A DNA stretch of 64,000 nt from positions 124,001 to 188,000 of the forward strand of contig JACKQF010000001.1 in NCBI GenBank assembly GCA_024232965.1, in the 5' to 3' direction. This document shows, in pieces, positions 11,401 to 18,365 of the stretch. Position numbers and translations under genes: made by a program. Positions within the stretch are counted from its first letter, which is position 1; each line of letters opens with the position of its first letter. The notes below the pieces were generated by a model. The model saw only the letters and a list, made by a program, of their open reading frames with translations. It searched no databases and was not told where the DNA came from. The DNA comes from Verrucomicrobiaceae bacterium. Lineage in GTDB: Bacteria > Verrucomicrobiota > Verrucomicrobiia > Verrucomicrobiales > Verrucomicrobiaceae.

Positions 11401-14227
11401 TGATGAAACGGTAGTCGTGACGCTATCGAGTCCAGTGGGCGCTGCCCTTGGCAGTATCGCTGAGCACACCTTCACCATTCTGGATGACGACAAGCCCATC
11501 GTAACGGTGGATGCCACGGATCCCGCAGCGAATGAGGCGGGTGACACCGGCACCATGACTTTTTCCCGCACGGGCTCAACGACGGCACCCATGACGGTGA
11601 ACTTCACAGTCTCCGGTTCGGCTGCTTCGGGCAGCGACTACGCGAGCATCGGCACCAGCGTCGTCATCCCTGCTGGGAGTACTTTCGCCACGATCACCAT
11701 CGTGCCCGTGCAAAACACGGCGAACGAGGCTGCGGAAACAGTTATCGTCACGCTTGCCTCTGATGTGGCCTACGCGATCGGTGTCTCTGCCAATGCCACC
11801 GTCACCATCACAGACGACGACCGCAGCACGGTGACGATTGTAGCCAGTGATCCAGAGGCTTCAGAAAGTGCTGGGAATCCAGGGCAGTTCACCGTGACGC
11901 GCACCGCGCCCACCACTGGAAGTCTGACGGTCAATCTCATTCGCACAGGAACGGCGACGAACACGACTGATTACACCGGCGTGGGGACCTCTGTGAGCAT
12001 CGCTGCAGGACAGACTAGTGCAGTGATCAATGTGAACCCAGTCGATGACAGCGTGACTGAGGGGCCGGAACTCGTGACCTTGGGGCTCAACTCGGGTTCG
12101 TATGACATCGGCGGGGATGGATTTGCCAATGTGACCATCGAAGACAACGACAGTCCGCCGGCGATCTTCATCGAGAGCCCAACCGCTCAAGGACCGCTGA
12201 TTGCCAGTAGCAATGGGGTCATTGTCCGCGCCGTGGTCACGGATGACGGGGCGCCGCAGCCTTTCACGGTGCAATGGACACAGGCGGACGGGCCAGGGAC
12301 GGCGACCTTTGAAAGTCCGACCACGGCGACCTCTGCGGTGACGTTTTCTGCTCCAGGCACCTATACGCTGCGCATCACTGCCACTGACACGCAGTTTACC
12401 GTCAGTGATCAGGTGATCGTGGTGGTAGGTTCGGAGCTCGTGGCCGCAGACTGGATCACGCAGGACATGACGCCGATATCCGCGCGGCGCGGTCAGGGCC
12501 TGGAGTTTGGCGGGTTGTTCACTGTGACGGGCACAGGTGTTGGTTATACCGGCACGAATGATGGCGCGCACATCATGGTGCGGCAGGTGGCTGGGGACGC
12601 TAGTATCGTTGCACGTTTGACGGATTTGCCGGTCAGCACGGCACTCAGCGGTCTTACGATGCGTGATTCTCTGGCGCGCAGCGCCCGACGCGCGGTGCTG
12701 GGATTTGTGCCGAACAGCGGATTGCAACTTCGGGCGCGCACCACAGGATCGACCACCGATACGCTGGTGGCGTCCGCCGCAGGACTGAGTTTGCCGCTTT
12801 GGCTGAAGTTGGAACGCAACGCCTCCACCGAAGCGGTCACCGCCTCCTACGCCGCTGACAATGCGGGCGCACCTGGCGCGTGGACACAGCTCGGAGTACC
12901 GACCACGATCACGATGGGCAGCGATGCGCAAGTGGGGCTGACGACGACGAACAATAGCACCAGCGGTCTGGCGACGGCTCTTTTTGACAATTTGACGCTC
13001 ACCCCCGCGCCATCTGGCCCAGCGCTAGTCAGCGAAGATGCGGGTGCGGTGCCAAACCAGGCCGGAAGTGGGAGCGAGAGCGGTGGCACCTACACCATCG
13101 CTGGCAGCACGACCGGCTACTATCATGGACGACAGTATTATGGTGACATGGTCGTGACGGCACGAATGCCCAGCTTCACCTCCGGCGCAGGTAGTGCCAG
13201 AGGAGGCATCCGCATCGCCGAGAGCATGGAGGCTGGCGCGTATGCGCACGTGGGACGCATCCCCACCGGTTCGTATAGCGGCTACATCTGGACCTCGATT
13301 GCAGGGGGAGCTGGTGGTGGCGTGCCCAGCGGGATCGCCGCAGGGAACTGGATCCGGGTGGTGCGCAAAGGGAATAGCATCACCGGATTCCGCGCTGTCG
13401 ATGCCTCTGGCAGCCCTGGCGCTTGGACGCAGATTGGACAGTCGCAGACCGTGATCATGAACACGCCCGTGTTTGTCGGTTTCTGGGTGGATAATGCCAG
13501 TGGTGTGGGCCTAAACACCTGCACTTTTACCAATTTGAGCGTTCAACCTCTCAACAAGGCACCTATCGTGGGTATCGCCAGCACTGCGAGTTGGCCCATC
13601 AGTCCCATGGCTCTCAATGGCAGTGTCGCTGATGACAACTTCCCCACACCTGTCGTTCTGACAAGCCAGTGGACGCAGCGCAGCGGCCCCGCGCCGATCG
13701 TGTTTGGGAATCCAGCGCTTGCCGCGACGACTGCGACCCTCAGTCAAGCAGGCGACTACGTGTTGCGCCTGACTGCGGATGACGGCGGTGCTCAGAGCTT
13801 CAAAGATCTCGCCTTCACCGGCTACACAACGCCGTACGAAGTCTGGCAGGGCCAAAACTTTGCCTTAACCGGTGGGGTCAATGATCCTGAGGCCGCCTTT
13901 TTGCTGGATCCCGACCTGGATGGGCAGGTGAACCTGCTGGAATACGCCTTCGGCATGTCGCCGTCTGCCGCCGACTCCTTGCCAATCGAGTTTGATCAGG
14001 CGACTGTGGGTCTTGACCGATTCCTGCGCATGACCGTGCCAAAAAATTCCGCAGCGACAGATGTCACCTTCATTCCCGAAGCGACGAGCGACCTGACCAA
14101 TCCCGCCAGTTGGAGCAGCGACGGTTTGATCATCGAGACTGATAGCAGCACCCAGCTCATCGTTCGCGATAATGTGCCCATGACCGGCGGTCAGCGCCGA
14201 TTTATGAGGGTGCGGGTGCTTCGGTGA
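5447..14227 (+). CDS. Giant secreted metzincin-type (M11/M6-like) metalloprotease with Calx-beta repeats
   Basis: A 2926-residue protein with an N-terminal hydrophobic export signal (about residues 5-25). The zinc site HEVGHCFGLAH (H446, E447, H450, H456) fits the metzincin HExxHxxGxxH signature, and a 'YDNMG' Met-turn follows about 30 residues later, as in gametolysin-like M11 peptidases. Next come a PKD/cadherin-like domain (about 635-725), a carboxypeptidase-regulatory-like domain (about 730-805), a run of about nine Calx-beta units (about 810-2240) each ending in a DDD/DDN Ca-binding turn, a further PKD-like unit, two more concanavalin-like modules and the 'DPDLDGQVNLLEYAFG' tail typical of very large verrucomicrobial exported proteins. 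It probably acts outside the cell as a Ca-stabilised protease or adhesin. No secretion genes lie beside it. One Calx-beta unit is split (see the separate entry). A convergent gene ends 31 bases away. Confidence 0.85.
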   Translation: MRLRAFFVFLGFCLCCVLAFFVQMIRDERSPMRMAPSSEKCESPMCRSGASLPMAPAPTNLVPEVAGSAVPADGEVIARFRDWTAAFLAADAAEKAALESQGRELAAARRPVFKQWIKEDPRAALANAVPMVVRQQLPLSVLSLLEERVNGRAALRVYQGLPAEGEPLPTKAITQRVAEFSSGKTYDAHVYGRREETVTWLPNASLNGVAIDTDFAVSEDPIRVLEIGEIPDASKVTKTLCPVSGNETAGAALEEGEAVDEETPAVEAYGEITYLCNGDHATIYREIVLQAEGGTGGPTQFTGILPAAPTPSLGVVKVLYMPVTYADQNGVPATESKCYEVMRDVGDFYSKASFGRLTLLTTVTPPIKLPHNEAWYIQRDTSNGGDIDGEGMSHSHARNEARRLGFDSNDYDCVVMRHKGGPGSYGGLGGGSSVWVRSDSVGIVAHEVGHCFGLAHANYWDTAGTSSIGAGTNAEYGDTYDNMGNGPTPAGQYNAQAKSQIKWLPPEYREEVTQSGLYRIYAFDQARLNPARRYAMTLVKDAQRTYWGEVRSLFTSNNWASNGMILGWRFPSGSGSNVQLIDTTPGSPFGKEDAPISLGSTFSDTEAGIHLTTVAASKDPWYVDVQVNMGDFAGNHAPTLALDASAEVVPQNATVTFTATANDEDGDTLAYSWQHFGDSAYKVVDGNAPVMTRKFTANGSYVVTCTVSDMKGGSATRSKLIIVGNGNSRFVISGRITEQGIGLADVIVTANGANGVVTDSDGYYTIPNLAANTYTMTPLRYGYSFGEIFNNSVTVGPSFSGADFVADEAPRVNIVASAPNAAESSTNGQFTITRTGDLSQALVVNVNAAQGTGTLNSDYALSPAYTTGTQGFQLLTIPADVASLDVVVTPMQDTAAEGPETVVLQLGPASGYVVGTPSNATVTIADDDTVLPKVGVRALVASTTEGALEGLVFSFSRTGVTSSPLTLNYTIGGTAGNGVDYATLSGAATIPAGQENVSIEVVSANDSISESVETVKLTLAAHAAWIVDSTASTVTGNVVDDDVQVVTVTASDPDATEIDLSAPGAHADTGTFVITREGDLSSPLKVFYAIAGTPSAGVPALHGVDFEPLPGVLEIPAGVASGSVTIVPRFDGLGEGSEIVVLQLGSGSTQYRLGDQTNATVTIADNASDLPYVEVIPLRSCIEGTTNGILRLSARGGGTGTLTVNYTIGGTATAGSDYNITGLNNATLQGSTTITLNNGATVTKDLTVTVTNDALAEDLETIEMTLLPGVGYQTYTPTSSASMWLRDDDQPTVFVDTQVGTSGTADTIVEGSATATRFYLSRTGSTAAALTVNYTLAGTATSGADFTGPTGSVIIPAGQLGVLLPLTITDDSDVEGTETVVLTLAAGGYAKGPAATLYISDNETVPQKVAFNSVASAGAESATVVNIPVSLTTPAAVPTTVEFALDSGTRTTSTANGTLALPYWVRVTRSGTSFDFYASSDGVAWEKKRSTTLSNSISTSSYLAGIAVGNSASGTGTTATVDNVTITDLAGGGAAGALVSANIGTPNPAGSDSESGGVYTVIGGGAGISTNSTTDNFRYLYFPITNSTTCTLTARIVGMTGGANTARAGVMIRDTTANNSRHSSMMAETSGTWRYIYRTSTNGNAATSSGSVIMKPYWVRLQRISGTIRAFRSSDGNTWVQNGADQPMALASSVLAGLAVSSRANNSLALGTFDNVTIDPPLPAGIAMEGRTVGFATDQGTGSFDSGSGTWSVEGGGLGINVSNQDRCHFVAAPVTGDFTLTARVSGLSGGAAAAQAGVMIRETSSYRSRMAFIGLIANASTSFFWRNTAVTNSYGSGVDHDLSNGILTFGIGEQTKNITFNVVDDEVTEPNETVTLTLKNPNAAALGTITQHTYVIEDDDAGPASSYVGFAATTSAVSESAGGALLQVSLDAAAETVTSVDYAVTGGTAGGADFTLASGTITFNVGDTVNEIPLTIADDWDVEADETVVVTLSSPVGAALGSIAEHTFTILDDDKPIVTVDATDPAANEAGDTGTMTFSRTGSTTAPMTVNFTVSGSAASGSDYASIGTSVVIPAGSTFATITIVPVQNTANEAAETVIVTLASDVAYAIGVSANATVTITDDDRSTVTIVASDPEASESAGNPGQFTVTRTAPTTGSLTVNLIRTGTATNTTDYTGVGTSVSIAAGQTSAVINVNPVDDSVTEGPELVTLGLNSGSYDIGGDGFANVTIEDNDSPPAIFIESPTAQGPLIASSNGVIVRAVVTDDGAPQPFTVQWTQADGPGTATFESPTTATSAVTFSAPGTYTLRITATDTQFTVSDQVIVVVGSELVAADWITQDMTPISARRGQGLEFGGLFTVTGTGVGYTGTNDGAHIMVRQVAGDASIVARLTDLPVSTALSGLTMRDSLARSARRAVLGFVPNSGLQLRARTTGSTTDTLVASAAGLSLPLWLKLERNASTEAVTASYAADNAGAPGAWTQLGVPTTITMGSDAQVGLTTTNNSTSGLATALFDNLTLTPAPSGPALVSEDAGAVPNQAGSGSESGGTYTIAGSTTGYYHGRQYYGDMVVTARMPSFTSGAGSARGGIRIAESMEAGAYAHVGRIPTGSYSGYIWTSIAGGAGGGVPSGIAAGNWIRVVRKGNSITGFRAVDASGSPGAWTQIGQSQTVIMNTPVFVGFWVDNASGVGLNTCTFTNLSVQPLNKAPIVGIASTASWPISPMALNGSVADDNFPTPVVLTSQWTQRSGPAPIVFGNPALAATTATLSQAGDYVLRLTADDGGAQSFKDLAFTGYTTPYEVWQGQNFALTGGVNDPEAAFLLDPDLDGQVNLLEYAFGMSPSAADSLPIEFDQATVGLDRFLRMTVPKNSAATDVTFIPEATSDLTNPASWSSDGLIIETDSSTQLIVRDNVPMTGGQRRFMRVRVLR
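9796..10960 (+). other. About 390-residue insertion splitting a Calx-beta domain
   Basis: Within the giant protease gene, a Calx-beta unit starts normally (from about 9661) and reaches 'VEFALDSGT', but its usual continuation, 'SGVDHDLSNGILTF...VVDDEVTEPNETVTL', resumes only at about 10950. The intervening DNA codes for concanavalin/DUF1349-like pieces. The first lacks its N-terminal half and starts at 'LPYWVRVTRSG'; the later ones are 'KPYWVRLQRISG' and a module ending near 10935. The frame is preserved throughout. This reads as an in-frame insertion or recombination between modules of this kind, copies of which also lie near 12.4-13.5 kb in the same gene. Confidence 0.6.
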
Positions 14228-14258
14228 GCTTAATGCAGCCCAAAGTGGGACATCAAAA

Positions 14259-14546
14259 TCAGGCGGAGAACACCGTTGAGACTGCATGGATGCCTAGGAC
14301 AGCTGCAAAGACGACGATGAATCCCGACCGGACGACCATCAGATCTCCGTGGGACGGATTGAATGGGTGCCGGGCGACGACAAAACCCGCCATCAAGCAA
14401 TAGACAACAACGCTGACAATCACCAACCGGGACAATTGTCCTCCATCGAAGGTGAGGCTGGCGAAACCCAAAAAGAAGACCTGCATCACCGCCGAGATGA
14501 CGAAGCACTTCTGGTATTCTTTGGCGATGCGAGTTCGGAGGGACAT
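14259..14546 (-). CDS. Small hypothetical membrane protein
   Basis: A 95-residue protein on the opposite strand from both neighbours. Three hydrophobic stretches (about residues 16-36, 39-58 and 70-92) look like transmembrane helices, and a basic N-terminus (MSLRTRIAKEYQK) suggests a cytoplasmic start. It contains no motif I recognise. It ends 31 bases from the convergent end of the giant protease gene. Support is membrane-like composition and position only; the function is unknown. Confidence 0.55.
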   Translation of the reverse strand: MSLRTRIAKEYQKCFVISAVMQVFFLGFASLTFDGGQLSRLVIVSVVVYCLMAGFVVARHPFNPSHGDLMVVRSGFIVVFAAVLGIHAVSTVFSA

Positions 14547-14903
14547 GACGGATGCTGGACGCCGAACGTCCGCAGTTCATCAAGAACGGACAGAGAAGTC
14601 AAGAGGCTGGTTGGTGGCAGACGAAATGACATCTGTGTGTCTCTGGGGCCAGTTTGTGCGCTCTTGCAAATCGATGGGAATCTGCCCTCCAACTTGGGCA
14701 GTAGCATCAGCGCACTCCGCACAAAAGCCTTCCAGTGGGTGGCTGAATTCGGTGAAAGATTTGCTGGAACCTGGAAAATGCAGGATTTACAAGAGCCTAA
14801 CTTCGGCATACTATTTGCTAATCCGCTCTGGTGCATCACCCTTTGGTGCTCCGCACTCCCGGTTTTTTGCGGAAATTTTTTGTCCCAATCTCTCTCTTAG
14901 TGC
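14547..14903. other. Intergenic region with no convincing gene
   Basis: This 357-base gap lies between the divergently oriented small membrane protein and the ExbB-type operon. Open frames on both strands lack protein-like composition. The only signal I can point to is the promoter-like pair at 14786-14814. Confidence 0.5.
14786..14814 (+). promoter_or_regulatory. Candidate sigma70-type promoter for the ExbB/ExbD operon
   Basis: TTTACA at 14786-14791 and TACTAT at 14809-14814 are separated by exactly 17 bases, close to the TTGACA/TATAAT consensus. The pair sits about 90 bases before the ExbB start in an otherwise non-coding stretch. Assigned by eye only. Confidence 0.45.
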
Positions 14904-15611
14904 ATGGAAGAACTCATCTCTAAAGGTAGTCCACTCGTTTGGTTGCTGCTTGGCTGTTTGTGCTTTGCGGTAGCGATCTTTTTCGAACGGTTGGCCTATT
15001 TTCACCGTGCTAGCATGGATGTGGGGGAGTTTCTGAGTGGTCTCGGCGGATTGATCCGGCGGAAGAATTATGCGGATGCCCTCCAGGAGTGCGTCTCTGC
15101 TCGGGTGCCTGCGGGTCGCGTGATCCACGCTGTTCTCCTGCGTCATCATGCCCCCCGTGAGCAACTCCGGGAAATTGTTCAGGAGGCAGGCCAAATGGAG
15201 GTTCCTCGGCTAGAGCGATATCTGGCCATTCTGAGCGCGATCGCGCACGCAGCCCCTCTGATTGGCTTGCTGGGGACGATGGTGGGTTTGCTGGATAGCT
15301 TTACCAATCTTTCCGCCGCAAACGGAATGGCGACTCCGGCGGAAGTAGCGCGCGGCGTGTACCAGAGCCTTGTGACCTCGTCGCTGGGGCTGGTGGTGGC
15401 GATTCCTGCCTATTTGTTTTACGCCTTTTTGTCTGCGCGGGCTCGCACGCTGATGCATGAACTGGAGCGCGCAGGGGTCGAGGTCGTGAACTTGATCGAA
15501 GATGCCCGCACTCAGGATAACATCGTGGAATTCCGGCCGATGACCGCCATCGCCGGGGAGCCGGTGATCGCCGTGGAAAAATCGGGCCGTGCTCGCGGCC
15601 AGAAGGCCTAG
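14904..15611 (+). CDS. MotA/TolQ/ExbB-family proton channel protein
   Basis: A 235-residue inner-membrane protein with the ExbB plan: an N-terminal helix (about 11-30), a cytoplasmic loop, then two helices containing 'AAPLIGLLGTMVGLLDSF' and 'SSLGLVVAIPAYLFYAF', the conserved channel-forming pair. With ExbD it would use the proton gradient to drive a TonB-like or TolA-like partner across the periplasm. It is the first gene of a four-gene operon; exbD starts 31 bases downstream. The sequence alone does not separate ExbB from TolQ function. The absence of tolA, tolB or pal and the presence of a single-helix partner favour an Exb-type system. Confidence 0.9.
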   Translation: MEELISKGSPLVWLLLGCLCFAVAIFFERLAYFHRASMDVGEFLSGLGGLIRRKNYADALQECVSARVPAGRVIHAVLLRHHAPREQLREIVQEAGQMEVPRLERYLAILSAIAHAAPLIGLLGTMVGLLDSFTNLSAANGMATPAEVARGVYQSLVTSSLGLVVAIPAYLFYAFLSARARTLMHELERAGVEVVNLIEDARTQDNIVEFRPMTAIAGEPVIAVEKSGRARGQKA

Positions 15612-15642
15612 TCCTGTCGGGAGAGGCCACATCTAATCTGCT

Positions 15643-16062
15643 ATGAAGCTGGAGAGCCAACTGCCGCGCCAGAGTCCGTGGCTGTACGTGGTACCGCTGC
15701 TCAATACGATCTTGCTGTTGCTGGTGTACTTTTTGTTGAGCTCTGGATTCGTGGTCCAGTCTGGGATCACGGTGACGCCGCCGGTGTCTGCATCCCGCCT
15801 ATCTGGCTATGATCGGGCGCGACTCATCACGGTGGCCCCAGGGCCGACCTCCCAGGTCTATTTGGATGGGAAGCGACTAAGCCTCGATGAATTGCGCGAT
15901 GCGCTGGAAAAGGAAGGGGAGGGGGAGCGCCGATTGCTGGTCTATGGCGATCAAAAGGCTCCGTATGAGCGGATCATGGAGGTCTCAAACATCGGTCTCT
16001 CACTGGGCTATGAAGTGGCGCTTGCCACGACCCCGCAGGCACCTACTGTGGTGCAGCAATGA
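15643..16062 (+). CDS. ExbD/TolR-family biopolymer transport protein
   Basis: A 139-residue protein with one N-terminal transmembrane helix (about 13-38, 'PLLNTILLLLVYFLLSSGF') and a periplasmic ExbD domain. In ExbD/TolR a membrane-embedded Asp is normally essential for proton use; here the corresponding segment reads 'VPLLNTILLLLVYFLLSS' with Asn and no Asp. The periplasmic part ends 'VLVYGDQKAPYERIMEV'-like (here 'LLVYGDQKAPYERIMEV'), which fits the family well. Its stop codon overlaps the next start as ATGA, showing translational coupling. Confidence 0.85.
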   Translation: MKLESQLPRQSPWLYVVPLLNTILLLLVYFLLSSGFVVQSGITVTPPVSASRLSGYDRARLITVAPGPTSQVYLDGKRLSLDELRDALEKEGEGERRLLVYGDQKAPYERIMEVSNIGLSLGYEVALATTPQAPTVVQQ

Positions 16063-16802
16063 AGCGTACGCAGGAGCCAGACGGGCTGATCTTTGCCTGG
16101 AAGACACGATCACGATCCGTGATGCACTTGGTCTTTTGGGGGCTGACGGCGTTGGGGATTTTGGCGGCTTTTCTCCTGATCTTCAAAGTCATCCCGCCTC
16201 GGGGGCGGCAGGTGGTGACCTCGGCACAGCGCCTGATTTACCTTGACCCAGCGGACCCGTCGGCGCGCTATCTCATTAACCGGGCTCGGGACCGCAGCGC
16301 GCTGATCATTCCTTCGGATGAATTGGCGGCCAGTAGTGCGGCGGCGGCCCAGTATCCATTGTTTCGTCCGAGTTTCCAGTCCTTCGAAGTCCGGCTGAAG
16401 GAGCCGCGTTCAATGTCCACCGATGTGGCCTTGCCAAAGATCTTTTCGCCCGATGATCCGATCCTGCCAGCTCTGCCACCAGCGACTGCGGCGATCGCGG
16501 CCCGGGTCGGAACTGTGCGTTTAAAATGGAACTTTTCTGGCAGCCTAGCGGAACGGGCGGTGCGGCGTCCACCGGAGCTCGGAGGGATCACTCTGTTAGA
16601 ACCGTCGCGGATGCGGGTGCGAGTGGGCGTGGCTGCGAATGGGCGGCCTGTTTTTGTGATGCCAGTGTCTGCTGGCGATGATCCGGCGACGGTGAAGTCG
16701 CTGCTGGAGGCTCTGAAGGCGATGCGTTTTGCGCCAGCTGCAGAGGCGATGGAGTGGGACGAGGCATCTTTTACCTGGGAGGTGGAAAAGGGAGGCGCAT
16801 GA
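16059..16802 (+). CDS. Single-helix envelope protein, TonB-like by position
   Basis: A 247-residue protein with a basic cytoplasmic N-terminus, one hydrophobic helix (about 24-45) and a periplasmic part with a linker and an alpha/beta C-terminal domain (about 150-245). This is the topology of TonB, but I see no Pro-Glu/Pro-Lys spacer and no clear TonB_C signature, so the call rests on topology and its place directly after ExbB and ExbD. It overlaps exbD by four bases and the next gene by four bases, so the genes are almost certainly co-translated. It may be a divergent TonB or a lineage-specific partner of the motor. Confidence 0.65.
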   Translation: MKRTQEPDGLIFAWKTRSRSVMHLVFWGLTALGILAAFLLIFKVIPPRGRQVVTSAQRLIYLDPADPSARYLINRARDRSALIIPSDELAASSAAAAQYPLFRPSFQSFEVRLKEPRSMSTDVALPKIFSPDDPILPALPPATAAIAARVGTVRLKWNFSGSLAERAVRRPPELGGITLLEPSRMRVRVGVAANGRPVFVMPVSAGDDPATVKSLLEALKAMRFAPAAEAMEWDEASFTWEVEKGGA

Positions 16803-17065
16803 TTCAGGTCACTCTTGGGAATTTGATTCAAATCATGATGCTGGGCGGGATCATCCTGGTCATCGGTTGGTGGCTGCTCGCCCTGTGGGGTGACAATCGC
16901 GCAGAACGTCGCCGCCGCGCAGGAATGGTGCGTTGTCGCCTCTGTGGATGCCGTTATACGGACACCGAACATGCGGTGGGGCCGGTCAAGGCGGGTGAAT
17001 CGCCGGTCAGCCGTTGCCCTTCGTGCCGGAATCTGAATGAGACCGGTTTGGGCTCAATGATCTAG
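16799..17065 (+). CDS. Small membrane protein with a C-terminal zinc ribbon
   Basis: I chose the ATG at 16799 because it overlaps the previous stop as ATGA and follows a GGGAGG ribosome-binding site; the upstream in-frame GTG lies inside the preceding gene. This gives 88 residues: one hydrophobic helix (about 8-30), a basic stretch, then C46-x2-C49 (plus C51) and C73-x2-C76, a four-cysteine ribbon likely to bind zinc in the cytoplasm. It is the fourth gene of the ExbB/ExbD operon. A zinc-ribbon partner is not part of standard Ton or Tol systems. Function unknown. Confidence 0.7.
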   Translation: MIQVTLGNLIQIMMLGGIILVIGWWLLALWGDNRAERRRRAGMVRCRLCGCRYTDTEHAVGPVKAGESPVSRCPSCRNLNETGLGSMI

Positions 17066-17087
17066 GGGCGGCGAAGCGCTCAACACC

Positions 17088-18059
17088 TCATTTCCACCAA
17101 CCTAGCCAACTCTTCTTCCGAGTGGGATTTTGTCTTGGAATAACGACCGGTGCGGGGGGGAGCTCTGGAGCATTGGCACCGCTAGATCCAGCGACAGCTG
17201 GTTCAGGCACCGGATCGATAGCCTTCGGTGTGACCCGGGCTGGAACTCGCAGCAGGACTTTTTGGGGGGCGACACTTGCTGGACGAATCGTCGGCTTGGG
17301 CGGTGTCGGTTGTTCTGGAACAGCGGCAGGGTAGGTATCCGCGGCGATCTCCGGCAGGAGATCTGCGCTGATATCGGCCTCGGTAGTTTCGGCTGAAATC
17401 AGGATCTCATCGGGAAGATCGGCACCAGTGCTGATCGGCGGCAGGTAAGGTGTCGCCGGCTCTGGACGCGCTGGGGCAGACTCCATCAGTGCGGTCTCGC
17501 GCTCCTCGACTCCCTCCGGAGCGCGACCGTGAAGATTTGACGAAGTCGTGACAGGAACTGCGGGTTCAGGATCCTGCCAAGCTGGCAAGGGCTCAACCGT
17601 CAGCACCCACGGAGAGGCCGACTGCGGCGGCGTGTGGGGGACGACGGGTTCGACCGGCGGCAGATCGTAAGTCAGTTCGCTGGCGAGCTCGATGGCGGGT
17701 GAGGGGACCTCGATCTCAGGGGAAGAAGAAGGGGCGTCGGTTTCGACGGCAGCGGGAGCCGAAAAGAACGAGGGGCTCCAGCGCTGTACCAGATGGGTGT
17801 CAAGTTCTGGGTGTGGTTCGCCTGTTTCGGAGACTGCGGCGGCGGTTTCAGGTTTTTCAATTGCATCGTCTTTGCGCAGACGCTTCTGGGCTGCATTGCG
17901 CCAAGCCAAGGCCGCACCCGCGCTGGCCGCCGCCCACCACCAAGGCATACGCCGCATCGCCGTGATGGCCAGCCCACCTACAAACGCCGCACCAAAGATA
18001 CCCATCGACCGCTTGGGCGGAAAAGGGCAATCAGAGTTGGCGGGGTCTTCCTGAGACAT
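17088..18059 (-). CDS. Pro/Glu/Ala-rich membrane-anchored hypothetical protein
   Basis: The internal ATG at 18059 (MSQEDPANSDC) is a better start than the upstream in-frame one at 18131, whose extra residues look non-coding. The 323-residue product has a short hydrophobic region (about 20-52, rich in Gly, Ala and Trp), a long low-complexity acidic/proline stretch (about 60-290) and a basic end (KKSWLGWWK). Such a layout suggests an anchor, a periplasm- or wall-spanning spacer and a membrane-touching tail. It converges on the ExbB operon with 22 bases between stops. The family is unknown to me. Confidence 0.6.
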   Translation of the reverse strand: MSQEDPANSDCPFPPKRSMGIFGAAFVGGLAITAMRRMPWWWAAASAGAALAWRNAAQKRLRKDDAIEKPETAAAVSETGEPHPELDTHLVQRWSPSFFSAPAAVETDAPSSSPEIEVPSPAIELASELTYDLPPVEPVVPHTPPQSASPWVLTVEPLPAWQDPEPAVPVTTSSNLHGRAPEGVEERETALMESAPARPEPATPYLPPISTGADLPDEILISAETTEADISADLLPEIAADTYPAAVPEQPTPPKPTIRPASVAPQKVLLRVPARVTPKAIDPVPEPAVAGSSGANAPELPPAPVVIPRQNPTRKKSWLGWWK

Positions 18060-18365
18060 GGGAATAATAGAAACCGAAGCGCATTCTAGGCGTGTCCCCG
18101 TGGGTCGGCAACTCCCTTTCCGCTGGGACAACGGGTTCTGTCACGGGCTTGTTCCGTTTGGGCGCGTGTGGTTTTCATGGTGAACGCTGATCGGGCAAGT
18201 TATTGATCACGGGTGTCTTCTTCTTGGGCCGGATTGATGTTGAGTTCGACGTAGCTTTCGGTGCGGTTTTAAGATTTGACGTCCAGCTCCCTTTGTCGAA
18301 GGGTCGATCCTACCAATCAATTGGCGATTTCCACAGGTGCCGTCCAACCTTCCACTCCAGAAGCC
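18060..18365. other. Divergent intergenic region with a coding-like remnant
   Basis: This 306-base gap separates two divergent genes, so both promoters should lie here; none stands out. On the minus strand, 18200-18268 encodes about 22 codons with strong G/C third positions that read like a protein C-terminus (ending 'NPAQEEDTRDQ'), preceded directly by an in-frame stop. This may be the tail of a lost gene. Confidence 0.35.

Noticed and set aside
7900..12150. Tandem DNA repeat or CRISPR-like array in the giant gene
   Set aside because: The repetition is at protein level (Calx-beta units of about 110 residues) with divergent DNA; spacing and length exclude CRISPR.
14349..14900. Plus-strand open frame of 183 codons before the ExbB operon
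   Set aside because: It runs opposite the small membrane protein, has no protein-like features and covers the promoter-like pair.
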